Shown piece after piece: positions 1-8,924 of a stretch of 64,000 bases of DNA. Every line of letters starts with the position of its first letter. Position 1 is the stretch's first letter. The position numbers and the translations under genes were made by a program. The stretch spans positions 37,145-101,144 of the forward strand of contig NZ_JACJTR010000026.1 in assembly GCF_014698795.1 (NCBI RefSeq), written 5' to 3'. This DNA comes from Nostoc sp. FACHB-892 (GTDB lineage Bacteria > Cyanobacteriota > Cyanobacteriia > Cyanobacteriales > Nostocaceae). The notes below the pieces were generated by a model that worked only from the letters and a program-made list of their open reading frames with translations, made no database searches and was not told where the DNA came from.

Positions 1-831
1 ACTAGCTTGGAGAATACCTCCTGAATAACGAACCTGACCGGCTGCGAAGAATCCGCGAGATCCAATGAAAGTAAAGGCTTGGTTGCCCCCTATAGTAGAG
101 TTGGCGTCGATGTTAGATAGATCGATTAGGTCACCTGGCAAGTTACCGTTGCCAAAAAAGTCAGTGATAACATCCCGTCCAGATCCAGCAGGACTATCTG
201 AAATTGAGTTGAACTGGAAACGATCATTACCCGATCCTCCAATAAGAGTATCAGTTCCACTACCACCAACGAGGCGATCGTTACCACTACCACCAACGAG
301 GCGATCGTTACCACTACCACCGCCAAGGACATCGTTGCCATTACCACCGCCAATGACATCGTTGCCATTACCGCCAATCAGGCTATCGTTGCCACTTTCA
401 CCAAGCAGGGTATCGTTGCCATTACCACCGACAAGGGTATCGTTGCCATCACCACCAATGAGGCGATCGTTGTCACCACCACCGGTAAGGACATCATTAC
501 CACTACCGCCAAAAAGACTATCCCTACCGCTACCAGCGGTAAGGACATCGTTGCCTCGGCCACCGATAATGATATTGTTGCCACTACCAGAGGTAATGAC
601 ATCGTTGCCATCACCACCGTTAATGGAATCGTTGCCACCACCAGAGGTAATGACATCATTGCCATTACCACCGTTAATAGTATCGTTGCCACTACCAGAG
701 GTAATGACATCGCTGCCACTAGTGCCGTTAATGAATCTGTTACCACTACCACCGATTTGGATAGAGTTGGTAAGATTGTCGATGTCGTCGATGTCAATGC
801 CGGTAAGATTGAAAATGGTGTCCGTGTCCAT
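1..831 (-). CDS. RTX-type (hemolysin-type) calcium-binding repeat protein, 3' end outside window
   Basis: The minus frame is open from an ATG at 829-831 to base 1 with no stop, so the 277 residues seen are an N-terminal part. After about 35 residues come tandem nonapeptide repeats of the GGxGxDxLx type (for example GGSGNDRLVGG and GGNGNDTL), covering roughly residues 33-205. These are the parallel beta-roll repeats that bind calcium in RTX proteins. The last part seen (VITDFFGNG, then FIGSRGFFAAGQVRY) resembles the non-repeat segment that follows the roll in serralysin-like C-terminal domains. AGGA lies about 10 bases upstream of the ATG. There is no N-terminal signal peptide, as expected for proteins exported by type I secretion. 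The exact role is unknown. Proline-rich frames on the other strand are shadows of the repeats. Confidence 0.85.
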   Translation of the reverse strand, partial: MDTDTIFNLTGIDIDDIDNLTNSIQIGGSGNRFINGTSGSDVITSGSGNDTINGGNGNDVITSGGGNDSINGGDGNDVITSGSGNNIIIGGRGNDVLTAGSGRDSLFGGSGNDVLTGGGDNDRLIGGDGNDTLVGGNGNDTLLGESGNDSLIGGNGNDVIGGGNGNDVLGGGSGNDRLVGGSGNDRLVGGSGTDTLIGGSGNDRFQFNSISDSPAGSGRDVITDFFGNGNLPGDLIDLSNIDANSTIGGNQAFTFIGSRGFFAAGQVRYSGGILQAS

Positions 832-1430
832 AAATGCGCTTTTCCTGAATTTAGAGGGTAAAACAAATTACCTTGTGACTTCTCCATCAGAAAACGGTGT
901 TACTGATTAAGAGTATGAATTTCCTTTACCCCAAAGGCGCAAAGGAACCAGCTTCAAACATTAAATTTTTAAATTTCACACTTTTATTCAGCAATGCCGA
1001 GAAAACAAGGTGGAGAAATAACAAGTCGTAAGAGATAACTGAACCACACCTGATTGGAACAGGCGTTTCTGTTAAGTCTAAAGATTTGAGAAGCACTGCA
1101 TATATTAATGATTTGGCATCAAATTGCGCCAAGAATCATGTTAATATCCTTGTGCCTTATCTATTCATTGCTTACAGTACTAGGCTGCTAGGGAACAAGC
1201 AGATTTTTAGTACGCAATCGCATAAATCTTATGATGTTTTTTTTGTATTACAATCACAACATTATGATATTACTCTCAAGGCTACTTTTTTCTATCTATA
1301 AGAAATAATAATTACTCTTCTTTTATTCCTCTCACCATAAAAAAATCTGAAACCTTGGCTCAGACAGGGTTTTGTAATCTATATCAGAATAATAAAGTCA
1401 TGATAGTGTCTTGGGGGTAGTTTGTTTTAT
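832..1430. other. intergenic region between two minus-strand genes, no gene seen
   Basis: About 600 bases, AT-rich, with only short unconvincing frames on both strands. It must hold the promoter of the RTX gene, but I could not pick a convincing -35/-10 pair. Confidence 0.6.
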
Positions 1431-1470
1431 TTATAAAAAAAGTGGCATTAATTACCACTTTTTTTATAAA
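1431..1470 (-). terminator. Rho-independent-type hairpin after the repeat membrane protein gene
   Basis: Arms TTATAAAAAAAGTGG (1431-1445) and CCACTTTTTTTATAA (1455-1469) are complementary, with a 9-base loop. A run of T follows on the minus strand. It sits 14 bases beyond the stop of the minus-strand gene. Confidence 0.8.
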
Positions 1471-1483
1471 TTTATGATGAATT

Positions 1484-4400
1484 TTAGCGAGGTAGAGGTA
1501 ACCCTGTAACGGCAACTGCTCCAGCGATCGCACTAGCTGCAAGAGAAGTCAATGCTGTTCCAAATAGCCACCACGCAGCATTTGCAACGGTTTTTTTGGT
1601 TTCTTGAGCTTGCTTTTTAGTTTGCTCTTGGATCGCTTTCAGGCGTTTTTGTGTTTCTTTTTGGATACGTTCGGCTCGTTGTAGTACGCCATCCCGCGCC
1701 GCTTCTATTTGGTCGATGATCCGGTTAGCATCCTCTTGAGAAATATCCTCACGAGAACTGATGACAGCAACTAAGGTGTCACGATCAAATTGACTGAGGC
1801 GATCGCGCAATGCTTCAAATCCAGCTTGCGGATCGTCGAAGACTTTCGCAAAATCTTGCTTAATCCCTTCATAGCTGAGTTCGGAACGATCGAGCGAGTT
1901 GAGATAGTTGCGAACTCTCGCAAAAACTCCATCAAGCACTGATTGCACCCTTTGCTGGATCTGCTGGAATTGTTCGACAATGGAGGTGCGAACAGACTCA
2001 ATTTGATCCACAATTCGGTTAGCTTCCTCTTCTGAGATATCTTCCCGTTGGGATAACAGAGCCACAATTGTTGAACGGTCAAATTTGGAGGCGCGATCGC
2101 TTAAACTCCCAATTCCAGCACGGGGAGAAGATAGCAGCAGTTGCAAATCGCGTTTAATTGCTTCTGGGTTGAGTTCTTCTTTGTTGGTATTACGCAGATA
2201 ATCTTCAAGATTTGCTTCAAAATCCAGAGCTACTTGAGTGGTACGCTTGGCCAAACGTCGTGGCGCTCTTACAATACTAGCGATCGCATCTTGTACCTGA
2301 TCAATTATCTGATTAATCTGCTCTTGGCTCAAATCTCCGCGTTGACTCACGAGTTGAACCAAGGTTTCTCGATCAACCTGAGATAGGCGATCGCGCAGTG
2401 CTAAAGCTCCTGCTTTTGGATCATCGAGTAATTTTTCCAAATCATTCCTGATCCCTTCTGGATCAAGTTCTTCCAAGTTGGTATTACGAAGATATTCTGT
2501 GATCGCTTTTGTCGTCTTTTCGTACTGTTCTTTCGCTTGCTGTGGTACTTGCAAAATACTATCTCGGACTGCTTCGATTTGATCGAGAGTTTGGTTTATC
2601 TGTTCTTCACTCAAATCCTGACGTTGATTGAGTAATTGTACTAGTGTATCCCGGTCAAATTGCGATAAGCGCGAAGCCAAAAGGCTAATTCCAACTTGTG
2701 GATCATCTAGTAAGATTCTAAACTCACGTTTGATACTTTCGGGATTGAGTTCGTCTTTGTTAGTATTTCGCAGATAATCTTCAACTCTTTGGCGCAGTTC
2801 ATCGGCTCTGGCTTTTGCTTGTTCTTGCAGTTCTCTTGCACGATTCAAGAAATTATCGCGGCTGCTTTCAAGTTGACCAACAATATTATTAGCTTCCTCT
2901 TCGCTGATATCTTGACGTTGCTGGAGCAATTGTACCAAGGTGTCGCGGTCAAATTGTCCGAAGCGAGCGCTTAAATCTTCAAACCCAGCTTCTGGATCTT
3001 GCACTAATCTGGCAAAGTCGCGTTCAATACCTTCAGGGTTGAGTTCTTCTTTCCCGGTAGAACGTAGATAATCTTCGATGCGACTGCGGAAATCTTGCCC
3101 TTTTTCTCGCGCTTGAGCCTGTTTTACAGTTTCTAAAACTTCCAGGCGATCGCTTTCCATTTGTTCGGAAATTTCTTTCACCCTGAGTTCGCTAATATCA
3201 CCCCGTTGCTTCAGCAAGTTGGTAAAATATTCTTGATTGATTTCTTCTAACTCTCGTCTCACAGTTGTTGGATCTGCATTAACGTCATAGATGAGTTCTT
3301 TAAATTCATCTCTTAGGGTAATGCGGTTAAAATGCCAAGGAAACGAATTCAATATGTAGTCTTCTACATCTGCCTTAATTGTGTTTTCGGGTGATATTGG
3401 CAACCTTGCAGATACTTGTTCAGTTGCTTCATCTCTAAGCTTTTGGAGTTGTTCTGTGATTTGATTTACATCAACATCTTGAACTTTTTCTTTTAGCTTT
3501 TGTAATTGATTAGTAATTTTGTTAACATCGATATTGGAAAGGTTGACTCGCTCCATCACTGCTGGTGCAGCCGCACTCAAGCCATATCGAATAGCTTGTT
3601 TCATGACACTATTGCTTTGCTTGCCATTCCCACCTCCAACTGTAACCAGTTCTTGGAGCCGTTCACCTAATTGATCTGAATTCAATTCTTCAGGAGTAGC
3701 AGACTTAAGCAAGTTAATTACTTGTTCTGTTGGATTGCTGCGATTCAAAGCTTGTTGCCAAGCACCTTGAAATTGGTCAGCAATGCGACTTATATCTTCT
3801 TTAGATAAATCTGTGCGACTGCTAATTAAATCAACAAAGGTTTGACGATTGATATTTTGCAGTAAGTCGCTGTTAGCAATAGATTGCAAATCTGTATCTT
3901 TAAGAAGCTGGTCAAATTGGTTACGAATTTCTGTGATATCCAGCTTTGGTAATTGCAAAGAGCCTAAAGAACTTTGGAGTGTATTTCTAATATCTTCAGG
4001 ATTAAAACCTGAAGTTAATTCTCGCCGGACTGCGGCTGTTATATCTTCAGCAGTAGAAACCAGTTGTTTTTTCGCACTATTAGCACCGATTCCAGCAGTT
4101 GCTGTACCCATCAGAGTTTGAAAACCAGAAGTGACAGTGCTAGCGATAGAACCAATAAAAGAACCTACTGCTGATGAACCGAACCAAATCACTAGTGAGA
4201 AATAGGTAGACCAGATGACTACACCGATAATTGCTCCTAAAGATTCACTTTCGATTAAGCTAAGTTTTACCGCCAGAAAACAAGCAATAAATAATGCAAT
4301 ACTAACGGTTAGCAACGCCCAAGCACCAATTTTGGTCTGAGTCGCACGAATTTTACTACCCAAACTTTCTGACTCATCATCAGAGTCTGAGTCAATTTCC

Positions 4401-4615
4401 CAAGATGAAATTCCTACAGCGACTGAAAAATTAGTAAGTAATAATTGAAAGGCAAATGCCATTAAGACTCCAGCCAGCAATGCTACCAAGAATTGAGGGC
4501 CAGAAAATAGAACTGATGCTTCTTCTGGAGTTAGTACTTCCTGATCTAAACTCATTTGTGCTAATCCAAAAGATAGCCAGTCCCATCCCCAAATAGTTAA
4601 AACATTTTGAAACAT
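1484..4615 (-). CDS. large repeat-containing membrane protein, function unknown
   Basis: A protein of 1043 residues. The N-terminal ~165 residues hold three to four hydrophobic membrane segments (about 42-70, 95-120, 127-160), and a last one lies near 1012-1035, followed by a basic end. In between are six clear tandem units of ~97 residues (about 410-1000) and one degenerate unit near 195-300. Each unit has the pattern EDYLRxTxxEELxPEGI, then DDPxAG, then QFDRDTLVxLLxxRxDIS, then IxDQIExxR, so they are helical and mostly charged. The architecture suggests a long coiled or helical domain anchored at both ends, perhaps an envelope or thylakoid scaffold; that is inference. GAGAG lies about 8 bases before the ATG. 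I do not recognise a named family. Confidence 0.85.
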   Translation of the reverse strand: MFQNVLTIWGWDWLSFGLAQMSLDQEVLTPEEASVLFSGPQFLVALLAGVLMAFAFQLLLTNFSVAVGISSWEIDSDSDDESESLGSKIRATQTKIGAWALLTVSIALFIACFLAVKLSLIESESLGAIIGVVIWSTYFSLVIWFGSSAVGSFIGSIASTVTSGFQTLMGTATAGIGANSAKKQLVSTAEDITAAVRRELTSGFNPEDIRNTLQSSLGSLQLPKLDITEIRNQFDQLLKDTDLQSIANSDLLQNINRQTFVDLISSRTDLSKEDISRIADQFQGAWQQALNRSNPTEQVINLLKSATPEELNSDQLGERLQELVTVGGGNGKQSNSVMKQAIRYGLSAAAPAVMERVNLSNIDVNKITNQLQKLKEKVQDVDVNQITEQLQKLRDEATEQVSARLPISPENTIKADVEDYILNSFPWHFNRITLRDEFKELIYDVNADPTTVRRELEEINQEYFTNLLKQRGDISELRVKEISEQMESDRLEVLETVKQAQAREKGQDFRSRIEDYLRSTGKEELNPEGIERDFARLVQDPEAGFEDLSARFGQFDRDTLVQLLQQRQDISEEEANNIVGQLESSRDNFLNRARELQEQAKARADELRQRVEDYLRNTNKDELNPESIKREFRILLDDPQVGISLLASRLSQFDRDTLVQLLNQRQDLSEEQINQTLDQIEAVRDSILQVPQQAKEQYEKTTKAITEYLRNTNLEELDPEGIRNDLEKLLDDPKAGALALRDRLSQVDRETLVQLVSQRGDLSQEQINQIIDQVQDAIASIVRAPRRLAKRTTQVALDFEANLEDYLRNTNKEELNPEAIKRDLQLLLSSPRAGIGSLSDRASKFDRSTIVALLSQREDISEEEANRIVDQIESVRTSIVEQFQQIQQRVQSVLDGVFARVRNYLNSLDRSELSYEGIKQDFAKVFDDPQAGFEALRDRLSQFDRDTLVAVISSREDISQEDANRIIDQIEAARDGVLQRAERIQKETQKRLKAIQEQTKKQAQETKKTVANAAWWLFGTALTSLAASAIAGAVAVTGLPLPR

Positions 4616-5373
4616 AGTATTCTCTCACTTGTAGTCAATTTAATAACCATTTACAGCAGTTTTCATCTGCATGGAGTACAAAGATATGGATTTTCAGGTA
4701 GGGTATCACTGAGCGCAGCCGTAAAGCCTGCGGCATAGCTACGCTTCGGGCGCAGCCTCTCCAAGAGTTGAGAGCAGCCGAAGTGAGGTAGAAGGTAGAA
4801 ACTCTTTATTTTTGATGCGTGAGTCCTGCATTTTGTACCTCACTTAAAAAGTAAACTGCTGTATAAAACGGCTTATTTATCAATTTAGTTGCCAGTTATA
4901 TAAACTGACACTTTCTTAGGTAAGAAGTTTGCTTGCCAGAAGTCGTATTTTACAACAAACAAATATTTTTATTATTTTTTGACTAAATAAAATAATGTAA
5001 ATTTTGGTGGTTTAATAACAATCTATTTGATAAAATTAATCCGGTTGCTGCTAGTAAGATTTTGCCCCAGAATGTTTTTACTAAAGCTTACATCTAAGAG
5101 ATAGTCCTTATAACAGGAACTCAGCTAATTTTAAAACTAATATTTTAGATATTTTTTTAATAAATAGAATAGCTAGTATATAACTTTTGCAAAGCACAAT
5201 TTGTTGGAACATTAAAGTTTCTTACTATCTTTAGATAAAAGTACGTATGTCTAATGATAGAGAAAAAAATTCTTCCAAGCGATTGATGAAATGTAAATCT
5301 AAATATGTATTAATAATGCTTATTAGGAGCTATAAATTAGTGAATAATTGATTTTTGCTGAGGAGAAAGAATA
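4616..5373. other. divergent intergenic region with a dispersed GC-rich repeat
   Basis: This 758-base spacer separates divergent genes and so carries both promoters. At about 4711-4790 is a GC-rich stretch with short palindromes (CTGCGGCATAGCTACGCTTC) unlike its AT-rich surroundings. It resembles small dispersed repeats at 40209-40306, 43741-43800 and 50857-50890. No open reading frame of coding quality was seen. Confidence 0.6.
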
Positions 5374-6654
5374 ATGGTTTTAGGTGTACATAAACGTGCT
5401 GTAGGTGTATTTTCTGATCGTCGAAATGTTGAAAATGCCCTACATGAATTAAAAAAAGTTGGCTTTGACATGAACAGAGTCTCTGTCATCACGCAGGATG
5501 GAGACAAAGAAAATATTTCTGGTGCTGATGTAAGCGATCGCGTCGGTGATAAATCTGACGAAGGCGCTAAAGTCGGAGCAGCTACAGGCGGTGCTTTGGG
5601 CGGATTGACTGGGTTATTAGTCGGTCTTGGTACTTTAGCAATTCCTGGAATCGGGCCAATTATGCTGGCTGGAGCCGCAGCAACAACCTTAGCTACAACT
5701 CTGGCTGGCGCTGGTATTGGTGCAGTAGCTGGTAGTTTGCTTGGTGCATTGGTTGGTTTAGGAATTCCCGAAGAACGAGCTAGAGTTTACGACGAACGTG
5801 TAAGACGCGGACACTATCTAGTCATCATAGATGGTACAGATACAGAAATAGCGAGAGCAGAAGCAATTTTACATCAGGGTGGTGTCGAAGAGTTTGGCAT
5901 TTATGACAATCCAGATGCTAGAAATGCTGATTACGTAGCTCCAACTTCTAATGTTAATGTGGGTCATAGTAATGTTGCCAAACGCGCGATTGGAGTCTTT
6001 TCTCATCGCCGAGATGCAGAAGCAGCAATTACAGAATTACGAGATGCAGGTTTTTCCTTAAGTAGAATTTCCATCATCGCCAAGGATGCAAACGGTCATG
6101 GGATCGCTGGTGTAGATGTAGATAAAAATGTCGGCACAGGTAACAAAGCAGACGATGGTCTAAAAGCTGGAGCAGCTACAGGCGGTGTCGTAGGCGGTTT
6201 GACTGGTTTATTAGTTGGTCTTGGGACTTTAGCGATTCCTGGAATTGGGCCTGTGATTGCAGGTGGTGCAACAGCAACTGCTTTGGCATCAACATTAGCT
6301 GGCGGTGCCATCGGTGCAGCAGCTGGGGGTATTGTTGGCGGACTCGTTGGCTTGGGAATTCCTGAAGACAAAGCGCGAGTTTATAGCGATCGCTTCCAAA
6401 GAGGCGACTACTTGGTAATTATCGATGGTACAGAAGCTGAAATCCGCCAAGCTGAACCTATTCTCAATCGTAGAGGTATTCAAGAATTTGCTATCTATGA
6501 TGGTACTGATTTAGGCGAACATCGTTCAGGTTTAGACAGAGGAACGCATCACGACACAGCAGTTGTTAATAGCGATCGCACCAATTACTCAGCAGACATT
6601 CATAGAGACGATCCTGCTGTAGTCATTGTAGATCGCCGTGATGAAACACTCTAA
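5374..6654 (+). CDS. tandem-duplicated general stress protein (GSP17M/YflT-like) with glycine-zipper membrane segments
   Basis: 426 residues made of two near-identical halves (about 7-180 and 205-377). Each half starts with KRAxGVFSxRRxxExA followed by a ferredoxin-like segment, as in the general stress protein 17M/YflT group. A glycine- and alanine-rich hydrophobic hairpin (GGLTGLLVGLGTLAIPGIGP and following) comes next, then GIPExxARVY and YLVIIDGT, ending EFxIYD. The glycine-zipper hairpins suggest membrane insertion. GAGGAG lies just upstream of the ATG. The C-terminal ~50 residues are polar and probably disordered. The next gene begins about 100 bases on and may be co-transcribed. A role in stress response is inferred from the family only. 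Confidence 0.88.
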   Translation: MVLGVHKRAVGVFSDRRNVENALHELKKVGFDMNRVSVITQDGDKENISGADVSDRVGDKSDEGAKVGAATGGALGGLTGLLVGLGTLAIPGIGPIMLAGAAATTLATTLAGAGIGAVAGSLLGALVGLGIPEERARVYDERVRRGHYLVIIDGTDTEIARAEAILHQGGVEEFGIYDNPDARNADYVAPTSNVNVGHSNVAKRAIGVFSHRRDAEAAITELRDAGFSLSRISIIAKDANGHGIAGVDVDKNVGTGNKADDGLKAGAATGGVVGGLTGLLVGLGTLAIPGIGPVIAGGATATALASTLAGGAIGAAAGGIVGGLVGLGIPEDKARVYSDRFQRGDYLVIIDGTEAEIRQAEPILNRRGIQEFAIYDGTDLGEHRSGLDRGTHHDTAVVNSDRTNYSADIHRDDPAVVIVDRRDETL

Positions 6655-6754
6655 TCAAAATTGTAGGAGCAAGAAGATGAAAACTTCGCTCCTCCCATCT
6701 GCTTCAAGATTAACGAACTCCACAAATTTCACTTTCCGATTCCGAATTAAACAT

Positions 6755-7213
6755 ATGCAAAAGCTAACTCCTTTCTTAATTAGTTGTCTTCTAGTTTTTG
6801 GTGTTGCCGCCTGTCAAGATACTGCCAAAACAACTGTAAGTGCGCCTGCTCCCAATGAAGCTCCAGAAGCACCAAGCCCACAAGCAACACAAGCTGCTCA
6901 AGAAGACGCGCAAAGTGAAGTTCGCAGAAGACAACTCGATGCTGATATCCGTGCCCGCGAAGAGCGCAATAATGTAACTGGTGGCGATACACAAAGAGCT
7001 ACAGGTGATCTAGCGAGTGAAGTTCGATCCAAGTTGGAGGCTAACATACCCAAAGGCCAACTAACAGTTGATGCAGCAGAGGATGGAACTGTCACTGTTG
7101 CAGGAACTGTAAACAATCAGCAGGAGTTGGCTAAGATTGAACGTTTAGCTAAAGAAATCAAAGGTGTTAAAACTGTAGTTGTGAAAGCAACTGTTGCCCC
7201 ACCGCAAAGCTAA
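6755..7213 (+). CDS. BON-domain lipoprotein
   Basis: From the ATG at 6755 the protein is 152 residues. It has a lipoprotein signal peptide ending in the lipobox GVAAC, so the mature form should be a lipid-anchored envelope protein. A Pro/Ala/Gln/Glu-rich linker is followed by a C-terminal BON domain (about 85-148; VTVAGTVNNQQELAKIERLA, then GVKTVVV). BON domains are associated with membrane binding and envelope stress proteins such as OsmY. An in-frame ATG at 6677 has a better ribosome site (AGGAG, 9 bases away) but would put 26 extra residues before the signal peptide; either start could be used. It lies directly downstream of the duplicated stress protein, which fits a shared envelope-stress role. 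Confidence 0.85.
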   Translation: MQKLTPFLISCLLVFGVAACQDTAKTTVSAPAPNEAPEAPSPQATQAAQEDAQSEVRRRQLDADIRAREERNNVTGGDTQRATGDLASEVRSKLEANIPKGQLTVDAAEDGTVTVAGTVNNQQELAKIERLAKEIKGVKTVVVKATVAPPQS

Positions 7214-7411
7214 AATAGCTAACAATAAATTTAAATGAGTAGGTAGGCATAAATAAAAAAAATTTAGATGCCTCTGCTCAGTCTTAGTGGTCAGTTCTAC
7301 TTATTACTGACCATTAATAATTGACAAATTGACAACTGACGACCTTGATAATTATATTCATTGACGATCAGTCAGTTATATAAACTCTTGTACTTACCGA
7401 AAATAAAAACT

Positions 7412-7846
7412 ATGGAAACCGAACAACAGCAACTTGAATCCATCAATACCTCTTTCTCACAAGGTACGCTATCACTTGAAGGTACAGATACTGCAAACTT
7501 ACCAAAATTGCCACCAGCCCGTGAACCTGAATCTCAATGGCAGCAAATCAGTAGACAAGTTTCTCAATTTTTGGAGCAATTGCCCGAATATTTAGGTAGC
7601 TTTTTTCAAAACTATAAGCAGCCTCTAATAACAGTTGGTTTAATTTTGGCGGCAATTGTTACAGCCAAGTTAGTACTAGCAGTACTGGATGCAATCAATG
7701 ATATTCCATTACTATCACCAACTTTTGAGTTAATTGGAATTGGTTATGCCACTTGGTTTATTTCCCGTTATCTCTTAAAGGCTTCAACCCGGCAAGAATT
7801 AGCCGATGAGATTCAATCACTGAAAAATCAATTAGTGGGCGAATAA
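7412..7846 (+). CDS. CAAD-domain membrane protein
   Basis: 144 residues from the ATG at 7412; an upstream in-frame start at 7361 would add 17 poorly coding residues. The C-terminal half is a CAAD domain (cyanobacterial aminoacyl-tRNA synthetase appended domain). It has two membrane helices (about ITVGLILAAIVTAKLVLAVL and LIGIGYATWFISRYLL) joined by a short loop, then a short amphipathic helix (ELADEIQSLKNQL). CAAD anchors some synthetases to thylakoid membranes, and stand-alone CAAD proteins related to plant CURT1 also occur. This is the stand-alone form: there is no synthetase domain, only an acidic, polar N-terminal stretch. Likely thylakoid, exact role unknown. Confidence 0.87.
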   Translation: METEQQQLESINTSFSQGTLSLEGTDTANLPKLPPAREPESQWQQISRQVSQFLEQLPEYLGSFFQNYKQPLITVGLILAAIVTAKLVLAVLDAINDIPLLSPTFELIGIGYATWFISRYLLKASTRQELADEIQSLKNQLVGE

Positions 7847-8025
7847 ATTTCCCAAGCATTAAACTAGGGCACTATGGCATAACTTAGCTTACTCTTTAAC
7901 AAGTTGCTTAAACCCCAAGTCTTGTTAATTCAAATAGTGCTTGGATTTGCATCAAGCTGTCTTAGCCTCGGCACAATAGTCTATATCGTTCCCTAATTAA
8001 ATATATACAATCTAATGGTTCGCAT

Positions 8026-8055
8026 TCCCGACTTATCTAAAAAGCCGGGATTTTT
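8026..8055 (+). terminator. possible terminator hairpin
   Basis: TCCCG (8026-8030) pairs with CGGGA (8046-8050) and is followed by TTTTT. The stem is only 5 base pairs and lies 180 bases after the CAAD gene, so support is modest. The rest of 7847-8339 is AT-rich with no gene seen. Confidence 0.4.
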
Positions 8056-8339
8056 GTAATTATCCTATTTTTGATACAAAGCGCAGTCAGGATACAATAA
8101 TTTTTATTGCTACCAGTGTTAACTTTAGCTAAAACCCTTGTTTGACACAATAAACGTAAATTACAAGTATTTAGCCAAGCTTTGTATTAATCTTTTGAAT
8201 ACATCATACATCAAAAGATAGAGAGCATAACATTATATTTAATTTTAAATCACTTCTAAAGATAGTAGATCGAAGATGAAAAACAGCCTAATCTAGGCTT
8301 TGAGTTTATTTAATAGATTCTTTAACGAGGGCATAATTT

Positions 8340-8747
8340 ATGGCTAATGAAGCAGTTAATAAAGGTATAGATTCATCTGATCGAGCTGAAGTAGATACGT
8401 ATGATCGCGGTATTATCCCAGCTGAAACAGCTGCTCGAATGGAAAGAGAAGGAACTCTGTACAAAACACTCCCTACAGAAGAAAGGGAAGCGGATGCACC
8501 TACCGATGACCAAACCGATCCAGACAGTATACGCACTACTGACGGATATACTGTGGACAAAGAAGGTTTGTTAAACAACTATGCTGTTGAACCGGAAATG
8601 TACTATGAAGAACCGGGTGATGCACGCAAACAGGCAGCAGAAGAGAAAGCCCAACGTATTGAAGAACTCGGAGAACTTAGTCAGGACGAAGAAGGCAAGT
8701 TGACCGAAAATAGTGATACACGCGGCAGAGGCCCAGGAATAGTTTAA
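8340..8747 (+). CDS. small acidic hydrophilic protein, function unknown
   Basis: 135 residues, very rich in Glu, Asp, Thr and Arg, with no hydrophobic core segment, so probably largely disordered or helical and cytoplasmic. Recognisable stretches are RGIIPAETAARMEREGTLY near the N-terminus and a charged helix RKQAAEEKAQRIEELGEL near the C-terminus. An ACGAGG ribosome site lies about 10 bases upstream of the ATG, and a strong palindrome follows the stop, so it looks like a single-gene unit. Its position beside the stress-protein run suggests a stress-associated hydrophilic protein, but that is inference. No named family is recognised. Confidence 0.75.
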   Translation: MANEAVNKGIDSSDRAEVDTYDRGIIPAETAARMEREGTLYKTLPTEEREADAPTDDQTDPDSIRTTDGYTVDKEGLLNNYAVEPEMYYEEPGDARKQAAEEKAQRIEELGELSQDEEGKLTENSDTRGRGPGIV

Positions 8748-8807
8748 TTACAAGCATCCTTTTTGCTGAGTGCAATTACACGTAAGAAGGCTAAATAGGC
8801 GGTTTTG

Positions 8808-8838
8808 AGAGACGCAATGATCATTGCGTCTCTATTTG
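8808..8838 (+). terminator. 26-base perfect palindrome, probable terminator
   Basis: AGAGACGCAATGA (8808-8820) is followed directly by its exact reverse complement (8821-8833), then ATTTGT. It ends the 8340-8747 gene. Palindromes of this GAGACGC type are also common as dispersed elements in Nostoc, so it may be a repeat recruited as a terminator. Confidence 0.7.
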
Positions 8839-8924
8839 TATAGGTGAATAAAATACAACCTGAGATATGATAATTTTTTAGCTTTTGATACATTGGGCTT
8901 GTAATAACTTGTGGTGAGTAGTCC

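Noticed and set aside
65..910. Plus-strand open frame rich in Leu-Pro repeats over the RTX gene
   Set aside because: It is the complement of the GGxGxD repeats; the minus frame has the known family pattern and an RBS.
926..1301. Short frames in both directions in the 832-1483 spacer
   Set aside because: No RBS, no family features and poor coding composition.
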